A stretch of 64,000 nucleotides of DNA from Endobacterium cereale (GTDB lineage: Bacteria; Pseudomonadota; Alphaproteobacteria; Rhizobiales; Rhizobiaceae): NCBI RefSeq assembly GCF_009617585.1, contig NZ_WIXI01000045.1:124001-188000 (forward strand), in the 5' to 3' direction. The notes below the pieces were generated by a model. That model saw only the letters and a list, made by a program, of their open reading frames with translations, had not been told where the DNA came from and ran no database searches. The translations under genes were made by a program, and so were the position numbers. Positions 38,348 to 47,311 of this stretch are shown one piece after another; within the stretch, counting starts at the first letter, position 1, and every line of letters starts with the position of its first letter.

Positions 38348-39268
38348 TTGGCCAACAATGCCAACCAAGTTAGAGCAACCTTTGCAGGGCTCACAGCGAT
38401 CGTTCTTTGGAGTTCGGTTGTCGGCCTCCTCAAAAGTATCAGCCAAAGTTTCGGGGCGACGGGCGGGCCAGCGCTGGTCTACACGATCGCCACCGCCATC
38501 TTGATCGCTTTGTTCGGCGTTAAGCGTTCGAGGCACATCCCGCGTGCGTATCTGCTTTGGGGCGGCTTGCTTTTTGTCTCCTACGAGATTTGCATGGCCT
38601 TATCGATCAGTTACTCCACAAGTCCACAACAGGCTGTGGAAGTGGCCATGGTCAACTACCTTTGGCCGACTTTCACGGTCATCGGCGCGGTTCTGCTCAG
38701 GCAACAGCGCGCCAGCCGATGGATTTATCTGGGGCTTGGATGTTCATTGGTCGGAATCGCTACCGTGCTTGGCGGAGACGGGGGTAACTTAATCACCAAC
38801 GTCACCGCGAGCTTGTTCGACAACCCGTTAAGTTTTGGACTTTCACTCGCCGGCGCGGTGGTGTGGGCAGCCTATTGCCTTGTGACACCTCGCATCGCAA
38901 ACGGTCATAATGGAGTGGTGCTATTCTTCGGCGCGACTGCTGCTGTTTTATGGATCAAGCTCGGGTTCACGCGGGATATCACGCTCGTTGCGGACTCTGT
39001 ACCTATCGGCCTGCTGATCATCACGTCCGCGGCGATGGGGCTAGGATATGCCGCGTGGAACTTTGGCATCCTACACGGCAATGTCTCCGTGCTGGCAAGT
39101 GCCTCCTACTTCACCCCTGTCCTCGCGGCAGGTCTTGCGGCATTTGTTCTCCAAACTTCTTTGTCGTGGAGCTTCTGGCAGGGGGCGTTGATGATCTGTA
39201 TTGGATCAACGATCTGCTGGTGGGCAACTCGTCAAAAGCCCCAAACGCAATTTGCTACAGGAGACTGA
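38348..39268 (+). CDS. DMT superfamily exporter, YddG-like
   Basis: A 306-aa protein with about ten membrane helices, two EamA-type halves. The segments NYLWPTFTVIGAVLL and YAAWNFGILHGN match the YddG group, which exports aromatic amino acids and some amines. The start is TTG at 38348; no ATG is in frame nearby, so the N-terminus is not certain. It ends three bases before the M20 peptidase start, so the two genes form an operon. Confidence 0.8.
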   Translation: MANNANQVRATFAGLTAIVLWSSVVGLLKSISQSFGATGGPALVYTIATAILIALFGVKRSRHIPRAYLLWGGLLFVSYEICMALSISYSTSPQQAVEVAMVNYLWPTFTVIGAVLLRQQRASRWIYLGLGCSLVGIATVLGGDGGNLITNVTASLFDNPLSFGLSLAGAVVWAAYCLVTPRIANGHNGVVLFFGATAAVLWIKLGFTRDITLVADSVPIGLLIITSAAMGLGYAAWNFGILHGNVSVLASASYFTPVLAAGLAAFVLQTSLSWSFWQGALMICIGSTICWWATRQKPQTQFATGD

Positions 39269-39271
39269 CCC

Positions 39272-40666
39272 ATGCTCAACAACCCATCGAAGTGGCAAGC
39301 ATACCTGCATGGACAGCAACAGCAGGCGATTGAGGAGCTTTTGGAATTTATCCGAATTCCTTCAGTCTCTGCGCAGGCCGATAGTCTTCCCGAAGTACGC
39401 CGTGCCGCAGTTTGGGTTGCAGATCGTCTGCGAGTTGCTGGGGTCGATTCTGTCGAAGTCCTTGAGACCGATGCCCATCCCGTCGTCTACGGCTCGTGGA
39501 TGAATGCGGGGGCTGATAAACCCACTGTGCTGATCTACGGTCATTTCGATGTGCAGCCAGCCGAACCTCTGGAGCTTTGGACAACTCCGCCGTTTGAACC
39601 TGAGCTAAGAGACGGTCGTATCTACGGTCGTGGCGCGACCGACGACAAAGGCAATATGCTCGCGCCCATTCTAGCGGTCGAAGCCATGCTCAGGACGGAA
39701 GGCCGACTGCCTGTCAACGTCAAGTTCCTGTTCGAAGGCCAAGAGGAAATCGGCTCGCCCGATATGCCAAAATTTGTTCAGCAGCATGCGGATCGGTTCG
39801 CATGTGACATGATCTTCTCAGCAGATGGACTGCAGTGGGCTCCCGATCAACCGCAACTTGTTGAAGCTCTTAAAGGCATAGTCGCCTTCGAAATCATCCT
39901 GCGAGGCCCAGTCTCGGACCAGCATTCTGGTCTTCATGGCGGCGGCATTGCGAACCCCGCTATGGGGCTGGCGCAATTGCTTGCGTCCATGAAATCCGCC
40001 GAAGGGCTGGTGACCGTAGAGGGATTCTATGAGCGTGTCATTCCACTGTCGGAAGACGATCGCACCGAGATCGCGCGCATCCCTTACGATGAGAGTGGTT
40101 ACCTCGCCGAGACAGGTGCCCGAGATACTGCCGGAGAGCCCGGGTACAGCACACGCGAGCGGCTATGGGCGCGGCCGACGATCGATGTGAATGGCCTCAC
40201 CTCCGGCTGGCAAGGCGATGGAGGAAAGACCGTTCTTCCCGCTGAGGCGAAAGCAAAGCTGACATGTCGCCTTGTGGCTGCACAGGAGCCCGGTGAAATC
40301 CTTGATAAAATCCGGCGTCATGTAGAGACACATTGCCCGGTCGGTCTCGTTGCCGAAGTTAAACGTACCAGTAGTTGGGGTGAGCCGTTTCTTGTCCCGA
40401 AGGGACATGAATCCACCGAGATCGCCGCAGAGGTGCTGGAAGAGATATATGGCAAAGCGCCCTATCGCACGAGGTTGGGCGGTTCGATCTCCGTCATGAC
40501 GACGTTGAAGCAGGCGACGGGCGTGCACGCGACGATGTTCGGTTTCGCTCACGCCGATGAAAACCTTCATGCTCCAGACGAGTTTTTTAGGCTCGAGGCA
40601 TTCGAGCGAAGCAAGCTTGCCTACGGGCTGCTCTTGGAGCGGGTCGCCATTAGACAGTCGAGGTAA
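39272..40666 (+). CDS. M20 family dipeptidase
   Basis: A 464-aa metallopeptidase. The zinc residues are in GHFDVQP (His and Asp), GRGATDDKGN (bridging Asp), FEGQEEIGSP (catalytic and ligand Glu), ADGLQW and the late HADENLH. It cleaves dipeptides or N-acyl amino acids in the cytoplasm. ATG 39272 has ACAGGAG before it. Together with the exporter just upstream, one possibility is that it releases an amino acid that is then exported. Confidence 0.92.
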   Translation: MLNNPSKWQAYLHGQQQQAIEELLEFIRIPSVSAQADSLPEVRRAAVWVADRLRVAGVDSVEVLETDAHPVVYGSWMNAGADKPTVLIYGHFDVQPAEPLELWTTPPFEPELRDGRIYGRGATDDKGNMLAPILAVEAMLRTEGRLPVNVKFLFEGQEEIGSPDMPKFVQQHADRFACDMIFSADGLQWAPDQPQLVEALKGIVAFEIILRGPVSDQHSGLHGGGIANPAMGLAQLLASMKSAEGLVTVEGFYERVIPLSEDDRTEIARIPYDESGYLAETGARDTAGEPGYSTRERLWARPTIDVNGLTSGWQGDGGKTVLPAEAKAKLTCRLVAAQEPGEILDKIRRHVETHCPVGLVAEVKRTSSWGEPFLVPKGHESTEIAAEVLEEIYGKAPYRTRLGGSISVMTTLKQATGVHATMFGFAHADENLHAPDEFFRLEAFERSKLAYGLLLERVAIRQSR

Positions 40667-40739
40667 CAACACATCAGAAGATGATGCCAGAGGTCAACAG
40701 CTGCGGCATCCCCACTGAGAAATGCGGATGACCGCTTTT

Positions 40740-40781
40740 GGCGCAAAGCCGTCGAAGTCTGCTGTCGGCACAAAGCGGTCA
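40740..40781 (+). repeat. Dispersed intergenic repeat, copy 7, degenerate
   Basis: GGCGCAAAGCCGTCGAAGTC followed by TGTCGGCACAAAGCGGTCA. Confidence 0.5.
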
Positions 40782-40827
40782 GCAGACATGATCGAGCCGG
40801 TGTTTTCCACGGCCTGCAGTTCAGAAG

Positions 40828-41250
40828 TCAGTTCCTGTGCGTGATGGGCACCAATCGGTCGAAGGCCCAGGTAAATACGAAAGTGAACACCAGGAAGAAC
40901 ACAAGCAAGGCGACTTCCATCTTCAGCGCATCGATCGGCCCGACTTCATACCACCACATGAATAGCGGGATGAGGATGGCAACCAATCCGCCCTCAAAGC
41001 CAATCGTGTGCGCTATCCGCAGAGCAAATGTCCGGGTCTGGATATTGCGGGCCTGCTCCCAGCGTTCGAATAGTGTGTTGTATATGAAGTTCCATATAAC
41101 AGCAGCGAGAGAGCTGGCGGCTGCGACCGGAAGCGAGCCATGCGCGTTGCCGCCGCTCAACGCAGTAAGTAGAACTGTTGCGAGGGCGATCGCAAACGCT
41201 TCGAAGAGGATTACATAGGTGATCCGGCGAGCTACTGGGGAGAGACACAT
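40828..41250 (-). CDS. PACE family efflux transporter
   Basis: A 140-aa protein with four membrane helices in two tandem halves. The PACE marks are RITYVILFEAFAI (RxxH/Y-like Glu), WNFIYNTLFERWE, RIAHTIGFEGG and the final FTWAFDRLVP. The family (AceI of Acinetobacter) pumps out chlorhexidine and short diamines, with an essential Glu in the first helix. ATG 41250. It is divergent from a TetR gene, a common setting for efflux pumps. Confidence 0.88.
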   Translation of the reverse strand: MCLSPVARRITYVILFEAFAIALATVLLTALSGGNAHGSLPVAAASSLAAVIWNFIYNTLFERWEQARNIQTRTFALRIAHTIGFEGGLVAILIPLFMWWYEVGPIDALKMEVALLVFFLVFTFVFTWAFDRLVPITHRN

Positions 41251-41303
41251 TTCTTTTGATCCACTGCGAATGCAAGCCTTGCTGCCTGCCAACACTCATT
41301 TAC

Positions 41304-41315
41304 ATACGGTCGTAT
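41304..41315. promoter_or_regulatory. Candidate TetR operator
   Basis: ATACGGTCGTAT has matching 5-base arms (ATACG / CGTAT) and lies in the gap between the divergent PACE and TetR genes. Confidence 0.5.
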
Positions 41316-41339
41316 TAAAACAATTGCAAGAGGTCATGC

Positions 41340-41876
41340 ATGGTTAGGCCGCGATCGATCGACCGGGAGAAGCTTCTGGATTTTGCCGAGCATATTGTTG
41401 CCCGGGATGGTGCTGCTGCACTGTCCTTTGGGGCACTCGCGGATGCCGCGTCCCTTTCGAAGGCAAGTGTGCAGACGGCATTCGGCTCACGCGAAGCACT
41501 GATCGAAGCGCTGCTTTCCCGTTCGATGAAGCGTGAGGCCGAGCACTATCAGACCTTTCTTGGCACCGATGTCCGGCCCATCTCGCGGCTGAAAGCACAC
41601 CTTCGTGCAACTCAAACTGAAAATGAATCCGCTGGAAGGACCGTATCTGCTTTGCTGGCTATTCTGGCCAGTACAGGCAACGCGAGCACGGTGATGAAAG
41701 ACTGGTATCGGGTTCGCCTCAACGATCTGGAAGCGGATGATCTGTCTAGCCGCAAGCAGCGCGTTGCCTATCTGGCGGCGGAAGGCGCATTCCTGCTGCG
41801 CAACCTTGTCGGCATGGAAATCGATGATGATAAATGGGCTTCAATCTTTCGGGATATTGAAAGTGCAGTCGATTGA
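41340..41876 (+). CDS. TetR family transcriptional regulator
   Basis: A 178-aa repressor. The N-terminal helix-turn-helix is in AALSFGALADAASLSKASVQTAFGSREALIEALL, as in the TetR family. The C-terminal ligand domain is less conserved. It most likely controls the divergent PACE efflux gene. Confidence 0.88.
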   Translation: MVRPRSIDREKLLDFAEHIVARDGAAALSFGALADAASLSKASVQTAFGSREALIEALLSRSMKREAEHYQTFLGTDVRPISRLKAHLRATQTENESAGRTVSALLAILASTGNASTVMKDWYRVRLNDLEADDLSSRKQRVAYLAAEGAFLLRNLVGMEIDDDKWASIFRDIESAVD

Positions 41877-42076
41877 AATGAGGGCGATTGCCGCCCGACA
41901 TTGTCGTTTTTACACCTGACCGCCTTTCTCCGCGAGCCGACCTTTCACACAAATAGATTGAAGCTCGTTGCTCGACCTCATACACCCTGCTCGCGCAAGT
42001 TCTTGATGATTGCGATAGCCGGTCCCTACACAGGGAGCGCGTATCGGTGTGCATGCAAGCCTACAAAGGAACGAAG

Positions 42077-42475
42077 ATGTCGATCACTGTCCAGAAAACA
42101 ATCCCCGCTGCGCGTATGCGTCAGTTCAATCAGATGGTGAACCGGTGGCTTGAAGAAGGTCCGATCAAGCTCGCGACGAATGCCACGATCAGCGCGATGG
42201 ACAATGCCGCAATCCCGAAAGCTGAACAGGCAGCGATCATCGAGGACCGGGATATCATCATGAAACACAATATGCGCCTCGGTGTCATCAGCGAAGTCTT
42301 TGCAGGGGCGATCGAAAAAGCGGTGAAGTCATCCCGGTCGGGAAGCGAAGCGCAGGACGAGATCGCCCGCTTGATCGTGACCGCAATTGGTATCCGACAG
42401 GAGGATGACAGTGAACTCGTCACATTCACCTTCGCTACTCAAAGTGAGGCAGATGCCTTCGATCAGTCCATCTGA
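42077..42475 (+). CDS. Hypothetical helical protein
   Basis: A 132-aa soluble, mainly helical protein with no signal or membrane segment. ATG 42077 follows AAAGGAACGAAG. Nothing in the sequence reveals a function. Two repeated blocks rich in Ala, Ile and charged residues could form a coiled dimer. Confidence 0.5.
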   Translation: MSITVQKTIPAARMRQFNQMVNRWLEEGPIKLATNATISAMDNAAIPKAEQAAIIEDRDIIMKHNMRLGVISEVFAGAIEKAVKSSRSGSEAQDEIARLIVTAIGIRQEDDSELVTFTFATQSEADAFDQSI

Positions 42476-42559
42476 AGGTATTGCCGCAAGCAGCTTTCGG
42501 CCCCTGGCTGGTAGCCACTCCACCGATGGGCCGTTCCGTCTTGCGACGGCCCAATAAAG

Positions 42560-43048
42560 TCATTCGGGCGCTGGCAGCAACGGATATCGCGCATTCCGTT
42601 TTTCGTGCTCTGCAAGCGGAGTGCGGCTTAGTACCCTCCGGAATTCCTGAAGCGTCCAGTCACCGAGATCAGACGAGATTCGGCTCATTGTGTCGACTGT
42701 TGGTGCCATCCAGTTCCAACGAGAATAGCCATCGTCCTGGATGCCGGAGGCAAGCGCAGGAGCATTTTTGGGGGCGCTTCTACTTCCCAGCTCTGCCGAT
42801 TGAGCGTGCGCCACGGCCATACCGAACAAGAACCATCTCGCCGTGTCGGAAAGGGAAAGTCCCGCTATTCGCTGAAGCTCACGTCCTCTTTCCCTCACCA
42901 CAATGTCGTAGCGACCAGCCACGACTTCGATATGCGGAGAACCATCGTCGTGACGCTCTCTGGCGATCTGCACGCAGTCGCCAAGGCCTGCCCTGGCCCA
43001 AAGCCTTTCTGTCAGAGCCTGAAGCTCCTCGATCAGATCGCTATGCAT
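42560..43048 (-). CDS. Imm61/Imm63-like immunity protein
   Basis: A 162-aa soluble protein. The order of segments IEVVAGRYDIVVRERGRE, a Trp/Phe-rich ARWFLFGMAVAHAQSAELGSR and a late TVDTMSRISSDLGDW resembles immunity proteins of the Imm61/Imm63 kind, which protect from polymorphic toxins. No toxin is next to it, so it may be an orphan that guards against toxins of other strains. The assignment is by pattern only. Confidence 0.45.
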   Translation of the reverse strand: MHSDLIEELQALTERLWARAGLGDCVQIARERHDDGSPHIEVVAGRYDIVVRERGRELQRIAGLSLSDTARWFLFGMAVAHAQSAELGSRSAPKNAPALASGIQDDGYSRWNWMAPTVDTMSRISSDLGDWTLQEFRRVLSRTPLAEHEKRNARYPLLPAPE

Positions 43049-43117
43049 ATTTCCTCACGTCGTCTTTCGGAAACTGACCGGAAAAGGACAGACAGGCAAG
43101 GTAGTGACCACTTCCCG

Positions 43118-43154
43118 GCGCGAAGCAGAATACGGAGACCGGCCGCATGCAGTT
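43118..43154 (+). repeat. Dispersed intergenic repeat, copy 8, degenerate
   Basis: GGCGCGAAGCAGAATACGGA followed by ACCGGCCGCATGCAG. A further fragment GGCGCGAAGCGCTCA lies near 43706. Confidence 0.4.
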
Positions 43155-43197
43155 TAGCTCCCCCCGACGACCTATCGAATGGTCGCTGTATTCAGTT

Positions 43198-43635
43198 TCA
43201 TAAAACCTGGTAAGTGCCGCCCCCAATGACGGTTGCAGAATTTTCCTCGATGTCCGACAGGAAAAACTCATGCTCCCGCAACATGTCGAGAAGCATAGGG
43301 TCCAAGGAAGAAATTTCTTCTTCGGTAGTGACCCGTTTTATGGAGAGGCGTTTTATCAGGTCACTAACCGGCTGCCACTCGAAATGATCGACAATCTCTC
43401 CTCGCCGAATTGCTGAACCCATCAATTGGGCATCGAGCAGTTCGTCAGAAGTATTTGCATGCAGAACGGCTTCCTCTTCTGTTCTGCCACTGGTTGCCTC
43501 GAAAACGCGAAACTGCTCCTGGCTTCTGTTATTGATCTTCAGGCTCTCAACAACCCACCAGCCTCTATCGTCAGCAAGAGTTGGGAGCGACGTCCCAGTT
43601 CCAGCTTTCGACATTATCCACCTTAGCCACTTCAT
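43198..43635 (-). CDS. Hypothetical protein
   Basis: A 145-aa soluble acidic protein with a WWVVESLKINNRSQEQFRVF strand region and a helical C-terminal half. There is no signal peptide and no motif that I recognise. It stands in a run of short orphan genes of similar kind (42.5-45 kb), which suggests an immunity or defence-related role, but this is only by context. Confidence 0.45.
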   Translation of the reverse strand: MKWLRWIMSKAGTGTSLPTLADDRGWWVVESLKINNRSQEQFRVFEATSGRTEEEAVLHANTSDELLDAQLMGSAIRRGEIVDHFEWQPVSDLIKRLSIKRVTTEEEISSLDPMLLDMLREHEFFLSDIEENSATVIGGGTYQVL

Positions 43636-43794
43636 TTTAAATACTCACTTCAAGACCGGACTGGCTTGGGCATTTGATTGTCAGGCTCTCGCAAAGCCCG
43701 CTTCCGGCGCGAAGCGCTCACTACCTACCCTATCGATGTTGGGGCGGTGCATAAGGCGGCTCGTCCAAACCCGTTATTGGCTTAAGGCGGGGAC

Positions 43795-44016
43795 CTATTG
43801 AACACCTAATGCGTATGACTCGAGGTAACCGCATGCATTACATCGAAACGTCTTTACGTCATACATTTGCTTGCCCTTGATGCTCACGCCGGAAAAAAAG
43901 CTCTTCTCCGGTTTTCCGGTAACCCAGGCCTGAGGGGACAAGACGCCGCTGTCTCCTTTTTCGAGCAAAAAGCCCTCCTCCATGTCCGAGTCGCATTTGC
44001 TGCATCGATGGAGCAT
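43795..44016 (-). CDS. Small zinc-ribbon protein
   Basis: A 73-aa protein with a CSKCDSDMEEGF pair near the start and a FRCNACGYLESYAL pair near the end, a layout that binds one zinc ion, as in DUF6487-like ribbons. I chose ATG 44016 since AGAAGG stands 8 bases before it. Function unknown. Confidence 0.6.
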   Translation of the reverse strand: MLHRCSKCDSDMEEGFLLEKGDSGVLSPQAWVTGKPEKSFFSGVSIKGKQMYDVKTFRCNACGYLESYALGVQ

Positions 44017-44181
44017 GTCCATAACCTTCTAAAGGTGAGTTGCGGCCCCACGCCGGCCGCGTGTTGCCGAGCGTTTCTACATCCAAGAGGTTCATAGATT
44101 GCTTCACCGTCCAAGGGTCAAGTCTCGTATTGCCAGCTACCAAACGATGATACTGATCGAAGGTACTCCTTGGAGCAGGTG

Positions 44182-44523
44182 ATGAATTTCGGCACGACCG
44201 CAAACCAACTTGACCAGAACCTCATCGCCATATGGCAGACCTTACATCAGGCGCGAGATGGCTCAGCCCGCTTCATTGAAGGGTTGATTGCCGAAATACG
44301 CGACGACTCAATTGCCCCTGAGCAGCGCATCGCATCCGTCGGTCACGCCTGGTGGTCGTTTGTGAGAAACCCACCCGGTATTTACGAATTCCACGTATGG
44401 AGCGGGAACCCGGAAAAAGACAGAACGGCGAACTCGACTTTCCAGCAGAACCTCGAACAAGTTTCTCAACTTTTGGAGCAGTATGAACCATCATTCGGTC
44501 GCTCTTCCGTTTCCGGCGACTAA
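44182..44523 (+). CDS. Hypothetical helical protein
   Basis: A 113-aa soluble protein with a helical first half and a VGHAWWSFVRNPPGIYEFHVW centre cut by short turns. ATG 44182 has GGAGCAGG just before it. Not recognised. It is followed 8 bases later by a membrane protein gene, so the two may be one unit. Confidence 0.45.
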   Translation: MNFGTTANQLDQNLIAIWQTLHQARDGSARFIEGLIAEIRDDSIAPEQRIASVGHAWWSFVRNPPGIYEFHVWSGNPEKDRTANSTFQQNLEQVSQLLEQYEPSFGRSSVSGD

Positions 44524-44531
44524 CCGACGAG

Positions 44532-44939
44532 TTGGTAGCGCTGGAACATAGCGCGAAAAGGGCTAAAGCGATCGTCATCACCCGCTCGAGCATGACGTTT
44601 CTGGCGCATTACCGTCATCACACGTGGCTCAGTGAGACAAACGCAATGCTTGATGCGGGCCTTTTATCTCGCAGGAAATCTGCTTACATCGCGTTCATAA
44701 TCACCGCTGAATTTGCAGGCATCGGAATGTTGAAGTTCTTCGGAATAATTTTGCTGATAGCAACTGGAGTTTTCGTTGTTCTGCTGCTGTATGGCATAGC
44801 CAACTGCTCTCCATCGGCATGCGAGGCACAAGAAATTATCGCCTGGTACCCGGCCTATATCTACGCCATCGTGTATCTACCTCTTCTCGTGATTTCACTC
44901 ATTATTTGGGCAGGGTCTCGATTGCTTCGAGATCGATAG
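44532..44939 (+). CDS. Hypothetical membrane protein
   Basis: A 135-aa frame from a TTG; an ATG at 44592 gives 115 aa and may be the true start. There are two long hydrophobic segments (FFGIILLIATGVFVVLLLYG and YAIVYLPLLVISLIIWAG) and an amphipathic N-terminus. Two cysteines are in NCSPSACEA between the helices, likely outside the cytoplasm. Not recognised. Confidence 0.45.
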   Translation: MVALEHSAKRAKAIVITRSSMTFLAHYRHHTWLSETNAMLDAGLLSRRKSAYIAFIITAEFAGIGMLKFFGIILLIATGVFVVLLLYGIANCSPSACEAQEIIAWYPAYIYAIVYLPLLVISLIIWAGSRLLRDR

Positions 44940-45002
44940 TCTATACACTACCGTTATTGGCAGAAAATGCGACTTTGGTGGCCCACACAACGCGTGGGTA
45001 TC

Positions 45003-45746
45003 ATGACCGCACTTCGCGCAAATCCACATCGGAAAACCATAGTCCCATCGGCATCGCCCGCCTCGCCTGCCAATGATATTGTTGACCTCAAGGCCGGCAA
45101 ACCCCATCTGAGCGCAATGCCGAAGATCGCCAAAACCGATATCGAATTGCTCAAAACCTGGACGCTGTCGCCAACGGCCACCTTGGGATCGTCCGTTCGC
45201 GCAAAGGGGATTTTGCAGGAAATCCAGGCAAGGCTTCCGGCAACCTCGAAAAAGTCGGTCGTCCTTGAAGGCAGCGACCTCATACTTGCGATGCCTGCCG
45301 GCGAAAAGGCCACCTTCTCCGCGGCGGTCGCCATCATCTCCAGGACGATGGCGGAGGCTGAAACATTGCCCGTCATTCCCCGCGAAATCGAGGATATCCT
45401 GACGATCAAGACCAGCGAGCGTCATCGATGGCTCGAAGATGGGCGACTACCCAGCGCGGGGACGAGGACAGTCAGGCTGAACGGCCGGGCCCGGCGCATA
45501 ACCTTTCATGTCTTCGACCTCAAGGTCGTGGAGGACCTTCTCGACCGGGGTGTCGTTGATGAATGGCGGGAAGAGGATATCGAGGCGAAGGCGGAAAAAA
45601 GACGCCGGGCCGCCTATCAGGCGAAACTGACGCGATCGCTCAAAAAGGCGAAAAAAGCCTCGAAAAAATCGGCCCGTGAACCGGATGAGGCGATACCGGA
45701 ACTGCGAGGCTGGGAAGAATTCGACGTCGACGGGCTTCTTCGCTAG
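45003..45746 (+). CDS. Hypothetical protein with basic C-terminus
   Basis: A 247-aa soluble protein. The middle has a compact segment, IEDILTIKTSERHRWLEDGR then RTVRLNGRARRITFHVFDLK, which looks like a winged-helix or MerR-like DNA-binding unit with a short basic wing. A long Lys/Arg/Ala-rich helix follows (about residues 185-225). This could be a nucleic-acid-binding protein, but no family is assigned. It marks the right end of the accessory region. Confidence 0.5.
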   Translation: MTALRANPHRKTIVPSASPASPANDIVDLKAGKPHLSAMPKIAKTDIELLKTWTLSPTATLGSSVRAKGILQEIQARLPATSKKSVVLEGSDLILAMPAGEKATFSAAVAIISRTMAEAETLPVIPREIEDILTIKTSERHRWLEDGRLPSAGTRTVRLNGRARRITFHVFDLKVVEDLLDRGVVDEWREEDIEAKAEKRRRAAYQAKLTRSLKKAKKASKKSAREPDEAIPELRGWEEFDVDGLLR

Positions 45747-45880
45747 ACGTCGTGTTCAACAACCGATCTCATCATATTGCTCGCATCTGCCTGCCGACTG
45801 CATTCCGTCCGAAAAGACGCCGCTGACCGATTGCAGCACAGACCTGCGGCCATGAGGATGCGCCCTGCCTACGCCCGTTG

Positions 45881-46291
45881 TTAAGTGCGTCCATCATAAG
45901 CGCGGCGGGATTTTTCCACGTCGGCCAGATTGTCCCTGACCCAGACATTGACCCCCTCCAGCGCCTTGATGATGCCCGCCCCCATGTCGGTCAGTTCGTA
46001 TTCGACACGCGGCGGCACCTCCGGAAAATAATGGCGCAGCACGAGACCGTCGCGCTCCAGATTGCGCAGCGTCAGGGTCAGCATGCGCTGGGTAATGCCA
46101 TCAAGGCCATTCTTCAGCGCGGAAAAACGCAATCTGCCCGTTGGCGCCCGTGACAGCTGCCAGATCACCAGCACCGTCCATTTGTCACCCAGTCGCGCGC
46201 AAATACCGTTGTCGGGATAGGGCGTGAAATCCCGGCCCTTTTGATGCGCGACCTGCGGGCTCTGATCGGTTGGCCGGTTCAAGCGTATCAT
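45881..46291 (-). CDS. HxlR family transcriptional regulator
   Basis: A 136-aa winged-helix regulator. The HxlR marks are GDKWTVLVIWQLS, LRFSALKNGLDGITQRMLTL cut by turns, and LVLRHYFPEVPPRVEYELT. The N-terminal Cys in NGICARLGD is the usual redox-sensing position. It is divergent from an NmrA-type gene 91 bases away, which is the probable target. Confidence 0.88.
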   Translation of the reverse strand: MIRLNRPTDQSPQVAHQKGRDFTPYPDNGICARLGDKWTVLVIWQLSRAPTGRLRFSALKNGLDGITQRMLTLTLRNLERDGLVLRHYFPEVPPRVEYELTDMGAGIIKALEGVNVWVRDNLADVEKSRRAYDGRT

Positions 46292-46382
46292 CCTTGTGCC
46301 TGAGGCTGAAAAATGTGCCGTCTTCCGTCGGTTTTCAGGCAGTATATATGGAGAACCCTCGTTCCAACATGAGGGTTTTTCG

Positions 46383-47282
46383 ATGCCGAATGACAAACGT
46401 CCCATTCTCGTTTTTGGCGCCACCGGCCGGCAGGGCGGATCGGTGGCAGCCGCATTGATGAAAGCGCAGTGGCCCGTGCGCGCCATCGTGCGTGATGCAG
46501 ACGCAACGGCTGCTGCTGATCTCGCGGATGCCGGAGCCGAACTGGTGCGGGCATCACTCGGGGATAGCGGCATCATCCGCTCGGCCATGGAAGGTGCCCA
46601 TGGCGTCTTCAGCGTCATGCCTGCCAATCTCAGCACTGAGGATGAGGTACGCCATGGAATGTCCATGGCCGACATGGCGGCGGATGCCGGGATAGAACAT
46701 TTCGTTTATTCGTCCGGCGCAAGCGCCGGGGACAAGCTGACCGGCGTGCCGCGTTTCGATGCCAAGCCGCGGATCGAGGCGCATATCCGAACATTGCCGC
46801 TTACAGCCACCATCGTCCGACCGATGATTTTTATGGACATGCTGGTGCGGCCAGGGTTTGGGCTGGAGGAAGGCAGGCTGATTTCGCTGGTGCGGCCGGA
46901 TCAGAAGATGCAACTGATCGCCGTTGAGGATATCGGCAAATTTGTTGCCGCCATTTTTGCCGACAGATCCGGCTTTGCGGGCACGGTACTGAAGATTGCC
47001 AGCGACACATTGACAGGCGATCAGATGGGTGCCGATTTTACCGAAGCCGCCGGACGGCCGATTACCTATTCACGCTTCACCGACGATAGTCTTGCCGCCA
47101 ATACGGATCTGGCAGAGATGGCGAAAAGCATGGAGGACGGACCGCTTTCGCAGCATGCCGATCTCTTTTCCCTGCGGCGGCTCAATCCCGAAATGCGGTC
47201 CTTGCGCGACTGGCTTGGCGGCAACGGCCGCAAGGCACTGGACCATGCCCTGGCGATCGACAGCAAGACGAAACCGGGTTGA
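46383..47282 (+). CDS. NmrA-like NAD(P)-binding protein
   Basis: A 299-aa atypical short-chain dehydrogenase of the NmrA/HSCARG kind. The cofactor loop is FGATGRQGGSVAAAL, and the second motif is VYSSGASAG. The active Tyr-Lys pair of true dehydrogenases is not obvious, so it may be a redox sensor or a quinone reductase. Divergent from an HxlR regulator. ATG 46383. Confidence 0.85.
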   Translation: MPNDKRPILVFGATGRQGGSVAAALMKAQWPVRAIVRDADATAAADLADAGAELVRASLGDSGIIRSAMEGAHGVFSVMPANLSTEDEVRHGMSMADMAADAGIEHFVYSSGASAGDKLTGVPRFDAKPRIEAHIRTLPLTATIVRPMIFMDMLVRPGFGLEEGRLISLVRPDQKMQLIAVEDIGKFVAAIFADRSGFAGTVLKIASDTLTGDQMGADFTEAAGRPITYSRFTDDSLAANTDLAEMAKSMEDGPLSQHADLFSLRRLNPEMRSLRDWLGGNGRKALDHALAIDSKTKPG

Positions 47283-47311
47283 TAACCACCACCGCAGCCA
47301 AGAGACAGAAA

